A stretch of 64,000 nt of DNA from Phytophthora sp. 'mugwort' (taxonomy: Eukaryota; Oomycota; Peronosporomycetes; Peronosporales; Peronosporaceae). Within the stretch, counting starts at the first letter, position 1, and each line of letters opens with the position of its first letter. A program made the translations under genes and the position numbers. The stretch covers positions 806,001-870,000 of the forward strand of contig JAUCEF010000008.1 in the NCBI GenBank assembly GCA_033558025.1, read 5' to 3'. Below are positions 38,690-49,740 of the stretch, one piece after another. Under the pieces are notes generated by a model. The model worked only from the letters and a program-made list of their open reading frames with translations. It was not told the DNA's origin and searched no databases.

Positions 38690-39900
38690 CGAGTTGGAGA
38701 GAGCAGATCCAGCCTCTGCTAGCTCTCCTCCAGGAGGAGATCAACGACGACGAAGGTGTCGACGAGGCAGCGGCTGCAGTCGGGTGTGCGTGGATGCCGC
38801 ACCTGTGGGGGAGCCTCAGCCTCCGAAGGAGAAGCGAATAGGGGGTTCAATACCTGGTAGAAGTCCAAACATCAATCGTGGACGTGCTGCTGCGGATCAA
38901 TTGCTTTAAACAGACTACTTCGCTCCGATACCTCTTTTTCCTGAAGCACTATTTCGCCGTCGCTTTCGCATGTCTAGGCGTTTATTTGCTCGCGTCGTGG
39001 AGGAGGTGACACCAGACCTTAGCTACGTTGTCCAGTATCCAAACGCAGTTGAAGTGTTTGGGTTTTACCTCGTCAAAACGTTACTGCTGTGATGCGGATG
39101 CTTTGCTATGTGCTGATGCGACTGACGAATGCGTTTGAATTGCGGAATCTACTGCGTTGGAGAGCCTCAAACACTTTGCGAAGGCAGCTATTAAGTGTTC
39201 GACGAGGAGTATTTACTTCAGCCTACACCTGCTGATATTGCCCGACATTCTGCACTCACTACAAGTCGTGGCTTCCCGGGGATGTCCGGGTCTCTCGACT
39301 GCACACACTGGCAGTGGAAAAACAGTCCTACTGCCTGACATGGCATGTACCAAGATCGTGGTGAAAACGTGACGATGATCATGGTGGCAATTGCAACCAA
39401 AGATTTATGGATTTAACATTATTTGGTTGGGGTACCTGGATCTAAAAGGGCATTAACGTGGTAGACCGCTCTCCGCTAATAGTTACTGCTGAAAGGGCAA
39501 TGCACCTGCTTATGAACATGAGATTAACGACAAAACCAGCTCGATGTGCTACGTGCTGTGTGATAGAATCTATCCGAACTGGTCTGCGTTCGTTAAATCG
39601 ATTCGCCAACCTGAGACAGCGAAGCAGAAGCACTATGCAAGCGATAATGAAAGTGTTGGTAAAGATGTTTTTTGCCGTTTTGAAAGGTCGATTTGGCATA
39701 CTTTCCCAGACCTCACGTCTGTGGGACGAAAAGGCTTCGCATTGTGTGGCGATGCTGTGTAGCTTTACACAACATGATCGTCGAAGGCGAACGTGACAAT
39801 ACTGGAATGCTCAGCACTGGGACCACCTCTGCCAATGCCGCGCGGGTTTGATATGGATGAATATGACGACTTATCCGACCATATTTTAATTTTGTATGGA
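38690..39900 (+). pseudogene. PIF/Harbinger (DDE_Tnp_4) transposase remnant
   Basis: Plus-strand fragments in order are: RRLFARVVEEVTPD (about 38965-39020); VTAAMRMLCYG-like sequence (about 39078-39115); LESLKHFAKAAIKC (39160 on); RHSALTTSRGFPGM-like then SLDCTHWQWKNSPTAWHGMY (about 39290-39350). The last carries the D-C-x-H-W catalytic region of Harbinger nucleases. MCYVLCDRIYPNWSAFVKSI then RQPETAKQKHYASDNESVGK follow (39544-39670), and FCRFERSIWHTFPDL holds the position of the later conserved block. At least four frameshifts break the gene. No TIRs or 3-bp TSD were identified. A second Harbinger remnant lies on the minus strand at 49.0-49.7 kb; different segments are preserved in the two. 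Confidence 0.75.
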
Positions 39901-40179
39901 GCACAATGGCTTTGCAACGGCCAATCACCGAATTTTACTTATTCAGCCAATCATAGGCATTTACGCAAATAGTTTTAGCCACTCGTAATTCAAAGGACTA
40001 GGTAGGTCCTCTATACCAGCCGTTCCGACGTATCGGGTCGGAAGGCAACGAGGAATATGTGTATCTCCATTCAAACGACTATTGTGGAGCATATCACTTG
40101 TATATTTGCTTTCAATCCGACCACCCCCCCCCCAGGATGGGCTTGGATGAGCTCAAGCCTGGCTAAGCGTGTCAATACC

Positions 40180-41830
40180 ACCGCCGAATGTGCATTCCTG
40201 GCTTTCGTCAAAAGCTGAATGTAGAGTTTGACTATGTTAAGCAATGCATTGAGCAAGATACTACAGGTAAATGTTTTGTGTCTGTGCTAGATAAGTTTGG
40301 CATGTATCTTGCATTTCACGAGGGTAAAAATGGTAGACCAGTTGCTCGAAATACCGCCATGCAATGCTATAGACAGAGTAAACTGTGGCTGTTTGGCCTG
40401 CAACTGCACACTATCGAGGCAATATTGCTTAGCACGGTGAAGACACTCGACAGCTTCTGCATGAAGCGAGATGGAAAGGTAATTAACAAAGCCCCACCAT
40501 GCTCAAAGAACGACATAATGTCGTATTTGTATTTGCTCTAGCGACTACCAAAACGCAGCATTGTTGTGTCTGCTGAGGTATATGCATGGGCGAGCTTCCG
40601 ACCTGGCGCTCGTCTGCAAGCAGACCTGTCTGTTGACGCAGCCGAGGTGTTCTTCGTACGCTTCCTCCTCATGAAGACGTCCGAAGAACAGGGGTTGGCG
40701 CTTGGCCCTGCTCCCAGATGCCGACTTCGTCACATGCCGCTGCGCGCGATCGCCGTGGCTCAGATCACGCAGCCCACTCCGTCCATTTCCTTGGTCGACA
40801 ACTTACCCAAGACCCCCGTCGAAGCCGCCCTCACGCTATCGCCGATGACTCCCGCTGGTGGAAGTGCTGAACCACCCCGACGAGTATGTCGCCCTCGGTG
40901 GTGCCGCCTCAACTGTCGCTGCTGTATCGAAACCCGCTGATGCCGCTTCGAAACCGCTGCTGTACCGACGATATAATCACACGGCAGCCGTTTGCTCAAC
41001 CGCGTCACGCCTTGTCGACATGTTCCAGGCCCCGCGGTCAATGATCCAGCGGTGTGTGAGACCTTCACACCCATTCGCGTGGGCCACCACGGCGAAACGA
41101 GTGCGATATCAGTTGTGTTGGAGCCAAGCGGTTCAACTACATCTTCAACACAAGCAGAGAAGATCACATGGTCAGTAAGGCGCTCAGCGGGTACGACCAA
41201 AGGCAGCAGTCAAGGAGCTCGACTTGAAGGCGTTCGACGCGGAACGCAGGAGGAGATCGCAGCTGTCCAGCGCTCGCTGTTCCCGACCTGCTACAAGATG
41301 CAGAGCCTCAAGTACAACCTAAATCAGCAAGTAGCAGATGTGCTCACCTTTTACGCTATATTGCACTACCCCATGATGAAAGGGCTCCACGCAAATGGAA
41401 TTGCAGTCAGGCATCTTGAATCGGCTGCTATAAGTGGCGCGACGTCAATCGCTGAGCTTCTCGCGTGGTCTTCACATCTCGCTGTCTGTAGAAAAACTGA
41501 CCCAGGCCAAGAAAACGCTGACACATCGCATAAGGAACCAAGCAACCAGAACAAGATCATCGATCATTAACGCAATGTCATTGACCAGTTATGATGTACA
41601 TCAAGTACCAAGACGAGCGCTTAGACAGCCTAGAAGTTAAAGTGGACGGAACGCCATTACAAGACAAGAACATAAAGCGTCAGCAAGAACCAAACCAAGT
41701 CGAGGCCAAACCCAATAGCAGACGGACGTCGGTGACTTACAGTCACACGACGTCGTTCACATGGTACACTCAGGAGCCGCGGTGAATGGCAGACGCACCG
41801 AAGAAGCAGCGGAGTAGCTCATCGCTTTGA
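40180..41830 (+). pseudogene. Crypton-like tyrosine recombinase remnant
   Basis: The first open block (40188-40541) reads VSVLDKFGMYLAFHEGKNGR then PVARNTAMQCYRQSKLWLFG, like the N-terminal SAM-like domain of oomycete Crypton-type recombinases. The second (about 40620-40830, changing frames) reads VFFVRFLLMKTSEEQGLALG then PLRAIAVAQITQPTPSISLV. The third is NYIFNTSREDHMVSKALSGY (about 41138-41200), resembling the C-terminal end, where the catalytic Tyr would be. The fourth (41280-41560) reads KMQSLKYNLNQQVADVLTFY and a helical tail to about 41640. The catalytic R-x-x-R/H-x-x-R residues cannot be placed because frames change often. The family call is from memory of similar oomycete proteins and is moderately sure. 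Confidence 0.5.
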
Positions 41831-43477
41831 TGAAGCCGTTCTTCGCCGACGACTTAAAGCTGGATCCAAGCGCCAACTACTTCCGTGACCAAGTCCTGGC
41901 GCTCGGGTAGAAGGCGGAGTCAGCCATGCTTGCATTTCTGGATGCCCGTAAGATCACGTTGCGCGGCTCCACCTCTATCGCAAGCATCTCCACGAGCTGT
42001 ACTTGACGGGCAACCTGAACGCGAAGATCGCTCGGCACCTGCAGCTGCGTCGTTCTGATGTCATCCACGATCTAGACCGTCAAGATCACCTCGAGCCTGC
42101 GGCATCTGCGATCCAGTGGGTAGCGACAACAGCACAAGCGAAGAAGAGGTAAATACAACGTATATCACACATCAAGCTCGACTCACGGTAGGTTGAATCG
42201 ACAGCACAAACAGCACAACAGCTGCAAACCCACATAGTTCCAACACGAGCATATGAGCGCCCTTGACGCCGTAATAGCGCACGAGAGGCCCCGACCCCGA
42301 AGCGAAGTATGGCGACGGCTGGAGTCGAACCAGCTACCTCGGAGCCATGCTCCGCGCGCATCCGCTGTGCTGCGTCGTTGGAGGTGGTTGTGGTGGGGCG
42401 GGGGCTGCTGGCAGGGGACTCGGGCCTTGTGCGGAGCCGAGCGTACAGGCTACACAGCCTGAGAAACCGTCATGGAGGTCCGCGTAGTAGGGACTAAGAA
42501 ATGTCGACTGAAACCAAGCGGCTTCTATCGGCGAGCTGCCCAGACCCTGATTCGTTCGTGGTATGTGTTATGCACAGCCACTTGTTGGGCGCGTGTGCTT
42601 GTGGCTTTATGTGGCACAATCTCATTGGCGAGTTGTCTCCTATAGGATCGCTGTGTAGTTGATTGTCCGGAGAGTCCAAATAATGGACTCACGTCTTAAT
42701 AATGGATCCGCTAGAAACCCCGGGGTTCATTGCTGATCTTAAGCGCTCGAGAGCACATGACTTCTACAGCCAAAATTGCATTAATCTTTTTTGGCTTTTT
42801 CTAAACCCTACAGGCTGTTTTCAGGCCCTTCCTTACTCCTTTAAACAAAGCTGAATCGCACCTCTTTCGAACATCCCATCCAGGTATTTATTCACCTAGC
42901 CCGAGTAGTACAGTTAATTTCTCACTAAGTTGGTTTTGTGACAAACCCTCTATAATGTACCACTTTGACTGGTACATGTCGGAGGGGTCCTCCGGCCGGA
43001 TATTTTAGGTATGGCTGCGCGATCTCGCAAAGCTCACATGTTAGAATTGCTGGGTATTTACATAGGTCAAATTTTTCATCGATGTCGCCCATTGAATTGA
43101 TGGCTTTTTAATGCCGTTTTCTCGTTTCCAAATCGACAGGCTGGGCAATGTTAAATGCAATTAGTTAAACAGATACAGATTTGGACGGAAAGATGTGATG
43201 CTAGGTTTTTCTAGTGTATGGAGATAGAAACGGACCCATAAGAACGACATAGCTAATCCTGATATTTAACCAATCAGAGCTTGGGGAATAAATTTATCCT
43301 CGCATAACAAAATTGACTTTGGAGCCATTAAAACGTCGCTCTGGGGCTAAACCTGTTTGGAACCACCTTTTAGGTTAAATGACGAGAGATTATCGCCCGA
43401 GTGGTGACCTTTCTTGGTGCCGGGGTTCCAAGGCAATAGGGGCACTACTGACGTCCCCGCCCTATCTGGCCAGTCTA
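41831..43477. other. No protein gene recognised
   Basis: 1.6 kb with only short frames. It contains the tRNA-like element at 42311-42378 and, at 43173-43198, one arm of an inverted repeat that pairs with 43906-43931 around the pogo fragment. Confidence 0.45.
42311..42378 (-). repeat. tRNA-like sequence, probable SINE head or decayed tRNA
   Basis: The minus strand contains a perfect internal promoter B box GGTTCGACTCC and, about 35 nt earlier, an A-box-like CAGCACAGCGG. A T-arm stem (CTGG/CCAG) and a partial acceptor stem (CGACG/CGTCG) can form. The anticodon arm is a perfect CGGAGC/GCTCCG stem with a loop too small for a normal tRNA, and no U33 is present. A functional tRNA is therefore unlikely; a tRNA-derived SINE or a pseudo-tRNA fits better. 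Confidence 0.45.
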
Positions 43478-43931
43478 TTAGAGGCCAGCCCTATTCCACG
43501 TCTTCTTTATGCTATTCTGACTAACCGCATCCCACGCAGCGACGACGCGCTCCACCAAGCCCTTCCGCTTCTCTTGTGCTGGTAGGCGCTGCAGCTTCTG
43601 CAGACGTTCGCGGAGGGGTAGTCGACTGCGCTCTCTAACCAAAGTTATCTCGTAGGTCAGTGTGAGGGCGTGCAACTCCTGCCTAAACGGGCCCATGACC
43701 CCCACGTCTAGAGGCTGGAGCACCGAGGTGGTGTGTTTCGGCAGCGGCCCCACCTCCGTACCCAGGCCGCAAACGATTTCTGCACTGCTTTTCGTGCACT
43801 AATTTTAAGTGGCGACGGTGTGTTTACAGACCGATGATCTTATTGGTCCAAATGATTGTATCGTGCGGCCGATGTAAAACCTCATCTGTCATTGTTTTGT
43901 GTCCGTCATATCTTTCTGTCCAAATCTGTAT
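43173..43931. repeat. Inverted repeat pair flanking the pogo-like fragment
   Basis: ATACAGATTTGGACGGAAAG and six further bases at 43173-43198 match the reverse complement of 43906-43931 at 24 of 26 positions. The arms enclose the DDE fragment at 43478-43780, so they are probably subterminal repeats of one small transposon. Confidence 0.65.
43478..43780 (-). pseudogene. pogo/Tigger-like DDE transposase fragment
   Basis: The minus frame reads LPKHTTSVLQPLDVGVMGPF and then a charged helix ending in AWDAVSQNSIKKTWNRAGL. L-P-x-x-T-T-x-x-L-Q-P-L-D-x-G-V is the signature after the second catalytic Asp of DDE_1 (pogo/Tigger/jerky) transposases. W-x-x-V/I-x-x-x-x-I-x-x-x-W follows about 70 residues later, as expected. 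Only this 90-residue block is present. An inverted repeat pair surrounds it. Confidence 0.8.
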
Positions 43932-46588
43932 AGTAGTTTACTATCCAGTGCTGGTATTTTATAACTCTTTTTATGTACCCTGAAGCCGGTGACTTTTTTG
44001 AAATTTATTTTAGGACTTAGAGCAGTTTAGAACGGTTTTAGGTTCACTTTCACGGTTTTAGGTTCACTTTCGCCGGCCCCGCAGCGGCTCGGTTAATGCT
44101 GTTCTGGAATGGCCCGGTCACGATGGTGGAGACTGCGTGGGCTTCCGCGATATTCGCGGTCGGACAGGAAATGGGTCACCATGTACGCTTAGTACTTCCC
44201 TAAAGGTCGCTACACCTATCAAAGTATATAATGTTAATAACAGTAAATCTCAACACGCCTTTTAAAAACGTCCACATGAATTAGTGTTAATAACACTAAA
44301 TCCGAACTAATACGAGACAATTAGTGCGAAGTGCGTCCTGCAACATTAACTCCAGGAGGGGGTGAAATGATGTTTGGGGACCTAGCCGACACAACGCCTG
44401 CGGTTTAAGATCCGTGTGCGGAGCACGCGGCCTTGTACCCAGGACCAAGCATGGTATCATATCGCTTTGCCCTATAGGGTTAAGCCCGAGTGGGAAGGGT
44501 TTTGGGGCCTAGCTGGGTGATGGTTTTCCTGTCGACACCTCCAAGTTTAGCGATTTGTTGGTCATGACACCCGTCGATACTCTGATATATTTATTATAAC
44601 AATCCGGTGAAGTACGAATCGATTAATTAGCGTTGCTTTTAGACTGATAGCGTTGCGTTAAGAGCCAGTTTCTCCGGAGTGTTAACTTCGCAGGAACGCC
44701 ATCCCAGTTAGTGTTAGAGGAAATTGACGGTACGAATGAAAGACCAGAACTTTAACTTTGAAGTCGACGTCTAAAACGTTGGACCCTTCGCATTTTTTTT
44801 AATTCAAATATGCAGTCGGCAGCGCTTCATCGGCGAGGCGCTGAGCGTTAGTTACCGCGGCGAAGATAGTGCACAGAGGCATCATTATGACGAGTCGAGG
44901 TGTTGCAGTTACTGTAGGTTGGACTTTTGTGAATGAACTCGTTTACCAGACACCGTATATAGTGTTAATCTGATTGCTCTATGCCGCATACAGCAAATAA
45001 TACTAATAACGAAAATACCCCCAGTAACATTATCTGCATATCAACACTAAATACACTTCGCATTTCGCGCCGTTTGGCATAAATGGTCTCCGGGATACTT
45101 CCAGCGCCTCTTCGGAAGGTCTCTCTACTTAGATGCGAAGCCCCCCCCCCCCCCCGTGGGGGAGAAAAACTGAGATGGGGTGTTCCTGTACGCCGAGCAC
45201 GGAAGCAGCCCCGTGTTAGGCGATTGCCACCAAGATTATCTACTGCGCTACAGCATGCAAGGCCTGGTGACCCTCGCGTGTGTCCAAGATCAACACCAAG
45301 TTGCGACGGACCTGGAGGATATCTCGGAGCCAAGAAGATAACCTCGCCAAGGCGCTCGAGGTCTCGTACCCCTCGGAGCTCTCACGAACAACCAAGTACC
45401 AAGGCGCGCGGACACGGTGATCCCTCGCGACCGAGAAGAACAAGCACCAAAGCACGGAAGGCCTGGTGACCCTCCACATGTTCAATCTACTAAAGTACAT
45501 CAAGACTTATCGGGCCTGGTGAGCCCCTCGCGTTCCCCTCAAACCTCAACATGCAGAGGAGTTGGGAACCTGTGTGCGCATGTTCCCCCCCCCCCCAGAG
45601 TGTACACAACAGTCCAGGTACATACTCGCCTTGGCTTGAAGACCCAGATCGACCGAACAAGGCCTCAGAGGGGACCCCCTGTACGGAAATGGCACACCCA
45701 CCACATGCAAGGCCGAAGGAAAAGACCGAGGTGAAAGCTTTGGGGAAGACAGGCAGATCGTCTCGATTTGCTAGTTTAGGCTTCTATAGGACAGTAAACA
45801 AACTCAAATAGAAGGTCAACTAACAACCAACCTATTAACATTAAATACTGAGATCGGTGTACCTTCATCGCCACTGGTGGAAGTATCGCGATCGACTGGT
45901 CGTACTGCTCCACGTCAAGCAACTCGTCCACTCCGGGTGTGTCGATGTCTGCTGGCGTTGGCTACGGGAAGGCCACCCCTCCAATGCTCAAGTACATCGA
46001 CGTATCCAGTATCAGTTGGACTCGGGCTTCAATCTGTTGGGGAACAAGGCGGCTTTGCAATTCACGAAGGATCATGGCGAGAACTAGATTCTGATCACTT
46101 TTTGGGGCTAGCTGACTGTGGCCGCTCGCGATACAATGGACAGCGATGTCCTCGACGACAACGAGCGGCTCAAAGACAAGGACGAAGTACCGCTCAAGAC
46201 CGACATCTTCATGGTGAGGCTTAAATACGCTTTTCCTTTTTAGCGTTGCTATCGTTGTCACCTCCGCAGTCGCTTTCGAGTAACTTCATGAAATAATACA
46301 GGGTCGTAGTGATTAGCGCTTTGTTGTTTAGTGCCGTCACAGCAACAAGGTGCTCGGTGAAACCTTTGTGACTTCTCTATTTCGCCTCAAATTGAATCAA
46401 TTCTCCTCGTTTAATGACTCCCTACGTGACATTGTTACATTACGACCATCAAAGCGCAGCTTTTCATAAAGTTTGCTGTTTTAAAAAGCAAACAAAATAC
46501 TACAGTAGTTCGTTCATTTCTTTTCATTCATACGCTGGTATCTCCACTCTCAAATTACATGGAGATTAGTAAGAACGGCCATCCATAC
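43790..46588. other. Gene-poor region; tandem 20-bp repeat and poly-C tracts
   Basis: No secure gene in 2.8 kb. A 20-bp unit ACGGTTTTAGGTTCACTTTC is perfectly duplicated at 44032-44071. Runs of 10-16 C occur near 45141-45157 and 45586-45596. A minus frame at 46261-45962 (99 codons, PQQIEARVQLILDTSMYLS) looks coding and continues past a stop, but is not recognised. Confidence 0.45.
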
Positions 46589-48208
46589 TTACGCCTGGAT
46601 CTTGGTCGTACCGGACGAAGGTAGAATCACGGTCTGCATCGAATGCGCTGGTAGTTTGAGGGTGAAAGTCTTGGCGTCCGTCTGCTTGACGCTCACCGTG
46701 ACGTCCGAGTTGTCGCGGTTCAGGAACTGCAGCACCACATTGTTGTCGGGCGTAACGAAGGCGGTGCGGTGGAATTTGTTGAGAGATTTGGTCCTGGGGA
46801 ACTCGATGCGGCGCGAGCCGGCAGGAACGAACTTGGACATGTGGCCCATGATGTAAAACATGGGCTGCTTGTAGAACTCCGAGCCGCTGAGCTCGTCCAC
46901 AAGTATCGGGGCATCGACGTAGTTCTTCGCCCAATTCGGACCCCCCGCAGTGTCAAGCACCAGGTTCCAGTCAGTCCAGCCACCAACAAAGTTGTTGATG
47001 TCTTCGATGATGTCGCGGCCGTAATTTTCCGCGCGGGACCAGCTCTTGTCCCCATCCTTGAGAGATGGGCCAGAGCCTGTGCCCAACCAGCTCGGAAGGA
47101 AGCCTTCACACGCCTCCGTTGCGAGCATGAAGATGTCCGGGAACTTGTTGTGGAAAGTCAATAGCTTGTCGAAGTCGCCACCAATGCCAAGGAAGAAGTC
47201 CAAATTGCGGTACCAGTGCACGCCAAGCCCACTAACGTATTTAAGTGAGTCGGCATCTTCGAACAGAGCAAGTTCGTCGAGAATACCCGACTTCTGGTCA
47301 TCACCGGCAATGATTTTAAGATTTGGGTGGTTTTTAGCCATCGTGGGACCAAGATCCAGCTTGACAAAGTCACGCTGCACCTTGTCCGTCATCCGCAGCG
47401 ACTGCCACGCTGACGTCTGCAAGATCGATTTGGTCGGCTCGTTCTGCACGGTCATCGCCCAGAAATCGATACCCTCCGTCTTGTACTCGTCCAAGAACTT
47501 GGAGTAGTAGAGCGCCAGAGACTGCCAGTATTCCTCGCCAGGGTTCCCCTTTAGAGCGCAGTTTATGGTCGTGTTCTTCGTCGTCATCCACGCAGGCGGT
47601 GCCCACGAAGACGCAAACAGCTTCATCTCGCGAGATGAAGTGCGAAGAGCGCGCTGGATGAGGTCGATCTTGTTGGACTTCCGGTCCACGTCGATGGAGA
47701 ACTTGTCCTGGGCGAGATCGCCCGGGTTGTCGTTGTACGAGTAAATACTCGTGGAAAAGTCCGAGGACCCGATCGTGACACGGCCCAGCGAGTACTGCAG
47801 ACCCTTGTCGGAGAAGTACTGATCCAACACCATCTGCTGCAGCTTGGACGACAATTTGTACACGTTGATCGCTGCCGCATCCGTGAAAGAACCACCAAAG
47901 CCAATCATCGTCTGATACTGCGTCGACACATCGATGGTGTACGTCGGGTTACTCGCTGCAGTAGCATCAACGTTCACGACCTTGTACGCGAAGCGGTCTC
48001 CAGCCTTGGACGACGTGTACACACCAACCTGTCCGGAGATCAGATTTTTGTAGTCGTTAGAGACCGTGTCGCACTGGTTGGCGTTGCAGACACAGACGCC
48101 TTTGAGGTTGGTCTGGTAGCGGGTAGACCAGCTACTGCACACGGCCGACGCTTCCTGAGACGCGAGCAGCATGCCGGCCAAGACACTGAGCATGAACGGC
48201 CCGAACAT
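46589..48208 (-). CDS. Secreted glycoside hydrolase family 30 enzyme (glucosylceramidase / beta-glucanase type)
   Basis: An intact 539-residue protein with a signal peptide (about residues 1-22, cleavage after ASA). Residues 85-450 form the GH30 TIM barrel: GFGGSFTDAAA (103-113), SSWAPPAWM (200-208), acid/base Glu257 in MTVQNEP and nucleophile Glu365 in LATEACEG. The C-terminal beta-sandwich (about 450-535) packs on the barrel, as usual in GH30. Overall it is closest to GH30 subfamily 1, which contains lysosomal-type glucosylceramidases and related beta-glucosidases. The real substrate in oomycetes could be glucosylceramide or a beta-1,6-glucan. A Cys-rich N-terminal segment (CSSW, GVCVCNANQCD) precedes the barrel, as in eukaryotic members. 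No intron, no damage. A promoter-like motif lies about 45 nt upstream. Confidence 0.92.
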   Translation of the reverse strand: MFGPFMLSVLAGMLLASQEASAVCSSWSTRYQTNLKGVCVCNANQCDTVSNDYKNLISGQVGVYTSSKAGDRFAYKVVNVDATAASNPTYTIDVSTQYQTMIGFGGSFTDAAAINVYKLSSKLQQMVLDQYFSDKGLQYSLGRVTIGSSDFSTSIYSYNDNPGDLAQDKFSIDVDRKSNKIDLIQRALRTSSREMKLFASSWAPPAWMTTKNTTINCALKGNPGEEYWQSLALYYSKFLDEYKTEGIDFWAMTVQNEPTKSILQTSAWQSLRMTDKVQRDFVKLDLGPTMAKNHPNLKIIAGDDQKSGILDELALFEDADSLKYVSGLGVHWYRNLDFFLGIGGDFDKLLTFHNKFPDIFMLATEACEGFLPSWLGTGSGPSLKDGDKSWSRAENYGRDIIEDINNFVGGWTDWNLVLDTAGGPNWAKNYVDAPILVDELSGSEFYKQPMFYIMGHMSKFVPAGSRRIEFPRTKSLNKFHRTAFVTPDNNVVLQFLNRDNSDVTVSVKQTDAKTFTLKLPAHSMQTVILPSSGTTKIQA

Positions 48209-48250
48209 GGTGGCGACGAAGTTAATGGTCTGACTTGAGGGGTAGATGCC

Positions 48251-48265
48251 GAAATTAGAAGTGTC
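48251..48265 (-). promoter_or_regulatory. Possible initiator-like motif of the GH30 gene
   Basis: GACACTTCTAATTTC on the minus strand lies 43-57 nt before the ATG and matches about 10 of 14 positions of the oomycete core consensus. It is weaker than the GH10 site but at a similar distance. Confidence 0.4.
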
Positions 48266-48269
48266 TATG

Positions 48270-49008
48270 GATTATAATCCTGTTATTATACGATGCCATG
48301 TGACACTGACTCGGTTGAAGCGAGTCCTGGTCATCTGATCTCTCGGTGCGTAGGATGGCCACGATGTGTATAGCCGTCGCGGCTAGTCTCCGTCTGAGGG
48401 ACGTGTGTCATGCCCAGTTTCGAACAGCGAGGCGAGTGCACCCAGACAGACAAACGGCGCATTCACCGCAACGGTGGACACCACGATGGCGGCCAGTGCA
48501 CTCACCACTTGAGCGCTCAAACTAACTGTTCACTAAATAATTCTGGCCACTCAGGCTGCATGGATACAGGTGCATCTGATCGGGCAGCATTGGTCACAAA
48601 AACACGGATCAACTGCCACTAGGATCATGCTACACATGACAAGAAGCATTGCCTCTTGCAACTTGCAGAGAGAGAGGACCAGACTGTCTACTGTATTTAC
48701 ATGTGTTACTTCTTAAGGTCTACAAGATGTCTGGAATTTCTTAAGCCAGGTTAGCAACGCCGGTGTCGCTTTCCGATCCGGTGGTTGTACGTGAGTCACC
48801 ACTGGGCGTGGTGCTTCTTTTGATCACATGAAGAGGCCGACTCAGCAGAAATCTTGTGCCTTGTATTTTGGTGTGAGATCGCCGTCGTTCTCTGGTTGTG
48901 TTGTGATCAAGTGCCGCTGTCCCGCCTTGATGTGTTCACTTATGCTACCTGTTTTACTCATGCTCGTGTGTCGTGTGATTACGTTGAATACACTATAAAG
49001 AAACAACA
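48270..49008. other. No gene recognised
   Basis: Upstream region of the GH30 gene. AGGCGAGTGCACCCAGAC at about 48429-48446 resembles the reverse complement of the repeat at 3575-3600 and may be another copy of that dispersed element. Confidence 0.4.
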
Positions 49009-49009
49009 G

Positions 49010-49740
49010 AATTAGCTGGGAATCCACAATATCCCCTTTCTGTCAACTCGTTAACGTCGGAGTCAGTCGCACACGAGCTTCGATCGTCGGCGATATTTTC
49101 GGCAGCGTCCTCGATAAAGTTACCTGCAAAACTCGCTACAATACGAGTACGAGAATGGATTTTGTTGTACAGCCGCTTACGTGGGTCTTCCACTGCTTCG
49201 TTCTCCGGAAATGGGGTTAACAGATGAGCCCATATCTTATAGCCAGCATTACCTAGTAATGCTTATCTGGTGGAACACAAGAAGACTGTCTGAAAAATAG
49301 TTTATTATGGTAGAATAAGAATTGTGCTAGCAGCAAAGCGTACGTGCTTACCTTTTCTTCACGCCAGAGCCGTTCCACAATGACTGGTCGTTGTTGGAGC
49401 CTGCTCGAATGGATAATGATCCAAAGTACGATGGTCCACAATGGCTTGTACGTTGACGGCGGGAAAGTTTAGCAATACCATCCCTCGAAATCGTGAGGTC
49501 GCGGGATTTTCACCGGCGTACCGTCCACTACTCCAACGACATCAGAGAATCCCGCTTTTTTCTCGAAGCCCTGAAAATACCCGGAAGATCGCTGGGCTGT
49601 CCAATCAAAACATACCTAGAGGCTAGATTACTTAGCACATCTAATGTATCCTTAATATATACATCTGCTCCTGATCTTGAAATTCCAAGTATTGATGCAG
49701 CAGCATCCATGGTGCATCTTTGAGCTAAGTAGATGATAGT
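49010..49740 (-). pseudogene. PIF/Harbinger transposase remnant (minus strand)
   Basis: Read downward from 49740: MDAAASILGISRSGADVYIK (49710 on), an N-terminal helix-turn-helix; DVVGVVDGTPVKI-like sequence (about 49540-49505), with the first catalytic Asp; LNFPAVNVQAIVDHRT and LDHYPFEQAP (about 49480-49390); CGTALA-type sequence; then NAGYKIWAHLLTPFPENEAV (about 49255-49195) and RLYNKIHSRTRIV with GNFIEDA (about 49180-49100). The G-N/D-x-G-Y ... L-x-T-P-F/Y and N-x-x-x-S-x-x-R-x-x-V-E/A series is the DDE_Tnp_4 C-terminal core. Stops and several frameshifts make it non-functional. Its end near 49010 lacks the final helix. Confidence 0.75.

Noticed and set aside
42311..42378. Functional tRNA gene on the minus strand
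   Set aside because: No normal 7-nt anticodon loop or U33, and the D stem and acceptor stem are poor, so I list it as a tRNA-like repeat.
45083..45811. Plus-strand ORFs of 86-128 codons around the poly-C tracts
   Set aside because: They are Pro/Arg/Ser-rich, depend on homopolymer tracts of uncertain length, and overlap equally long minus-strand frames.
35701..48208. GH10 and GH30 genes as parts of one co-regulated cluster
   Set aside because: They are about 9 kb apart with three transposon remnants in between, and only share weak initiator-like motifs. Adjacency may be chance.
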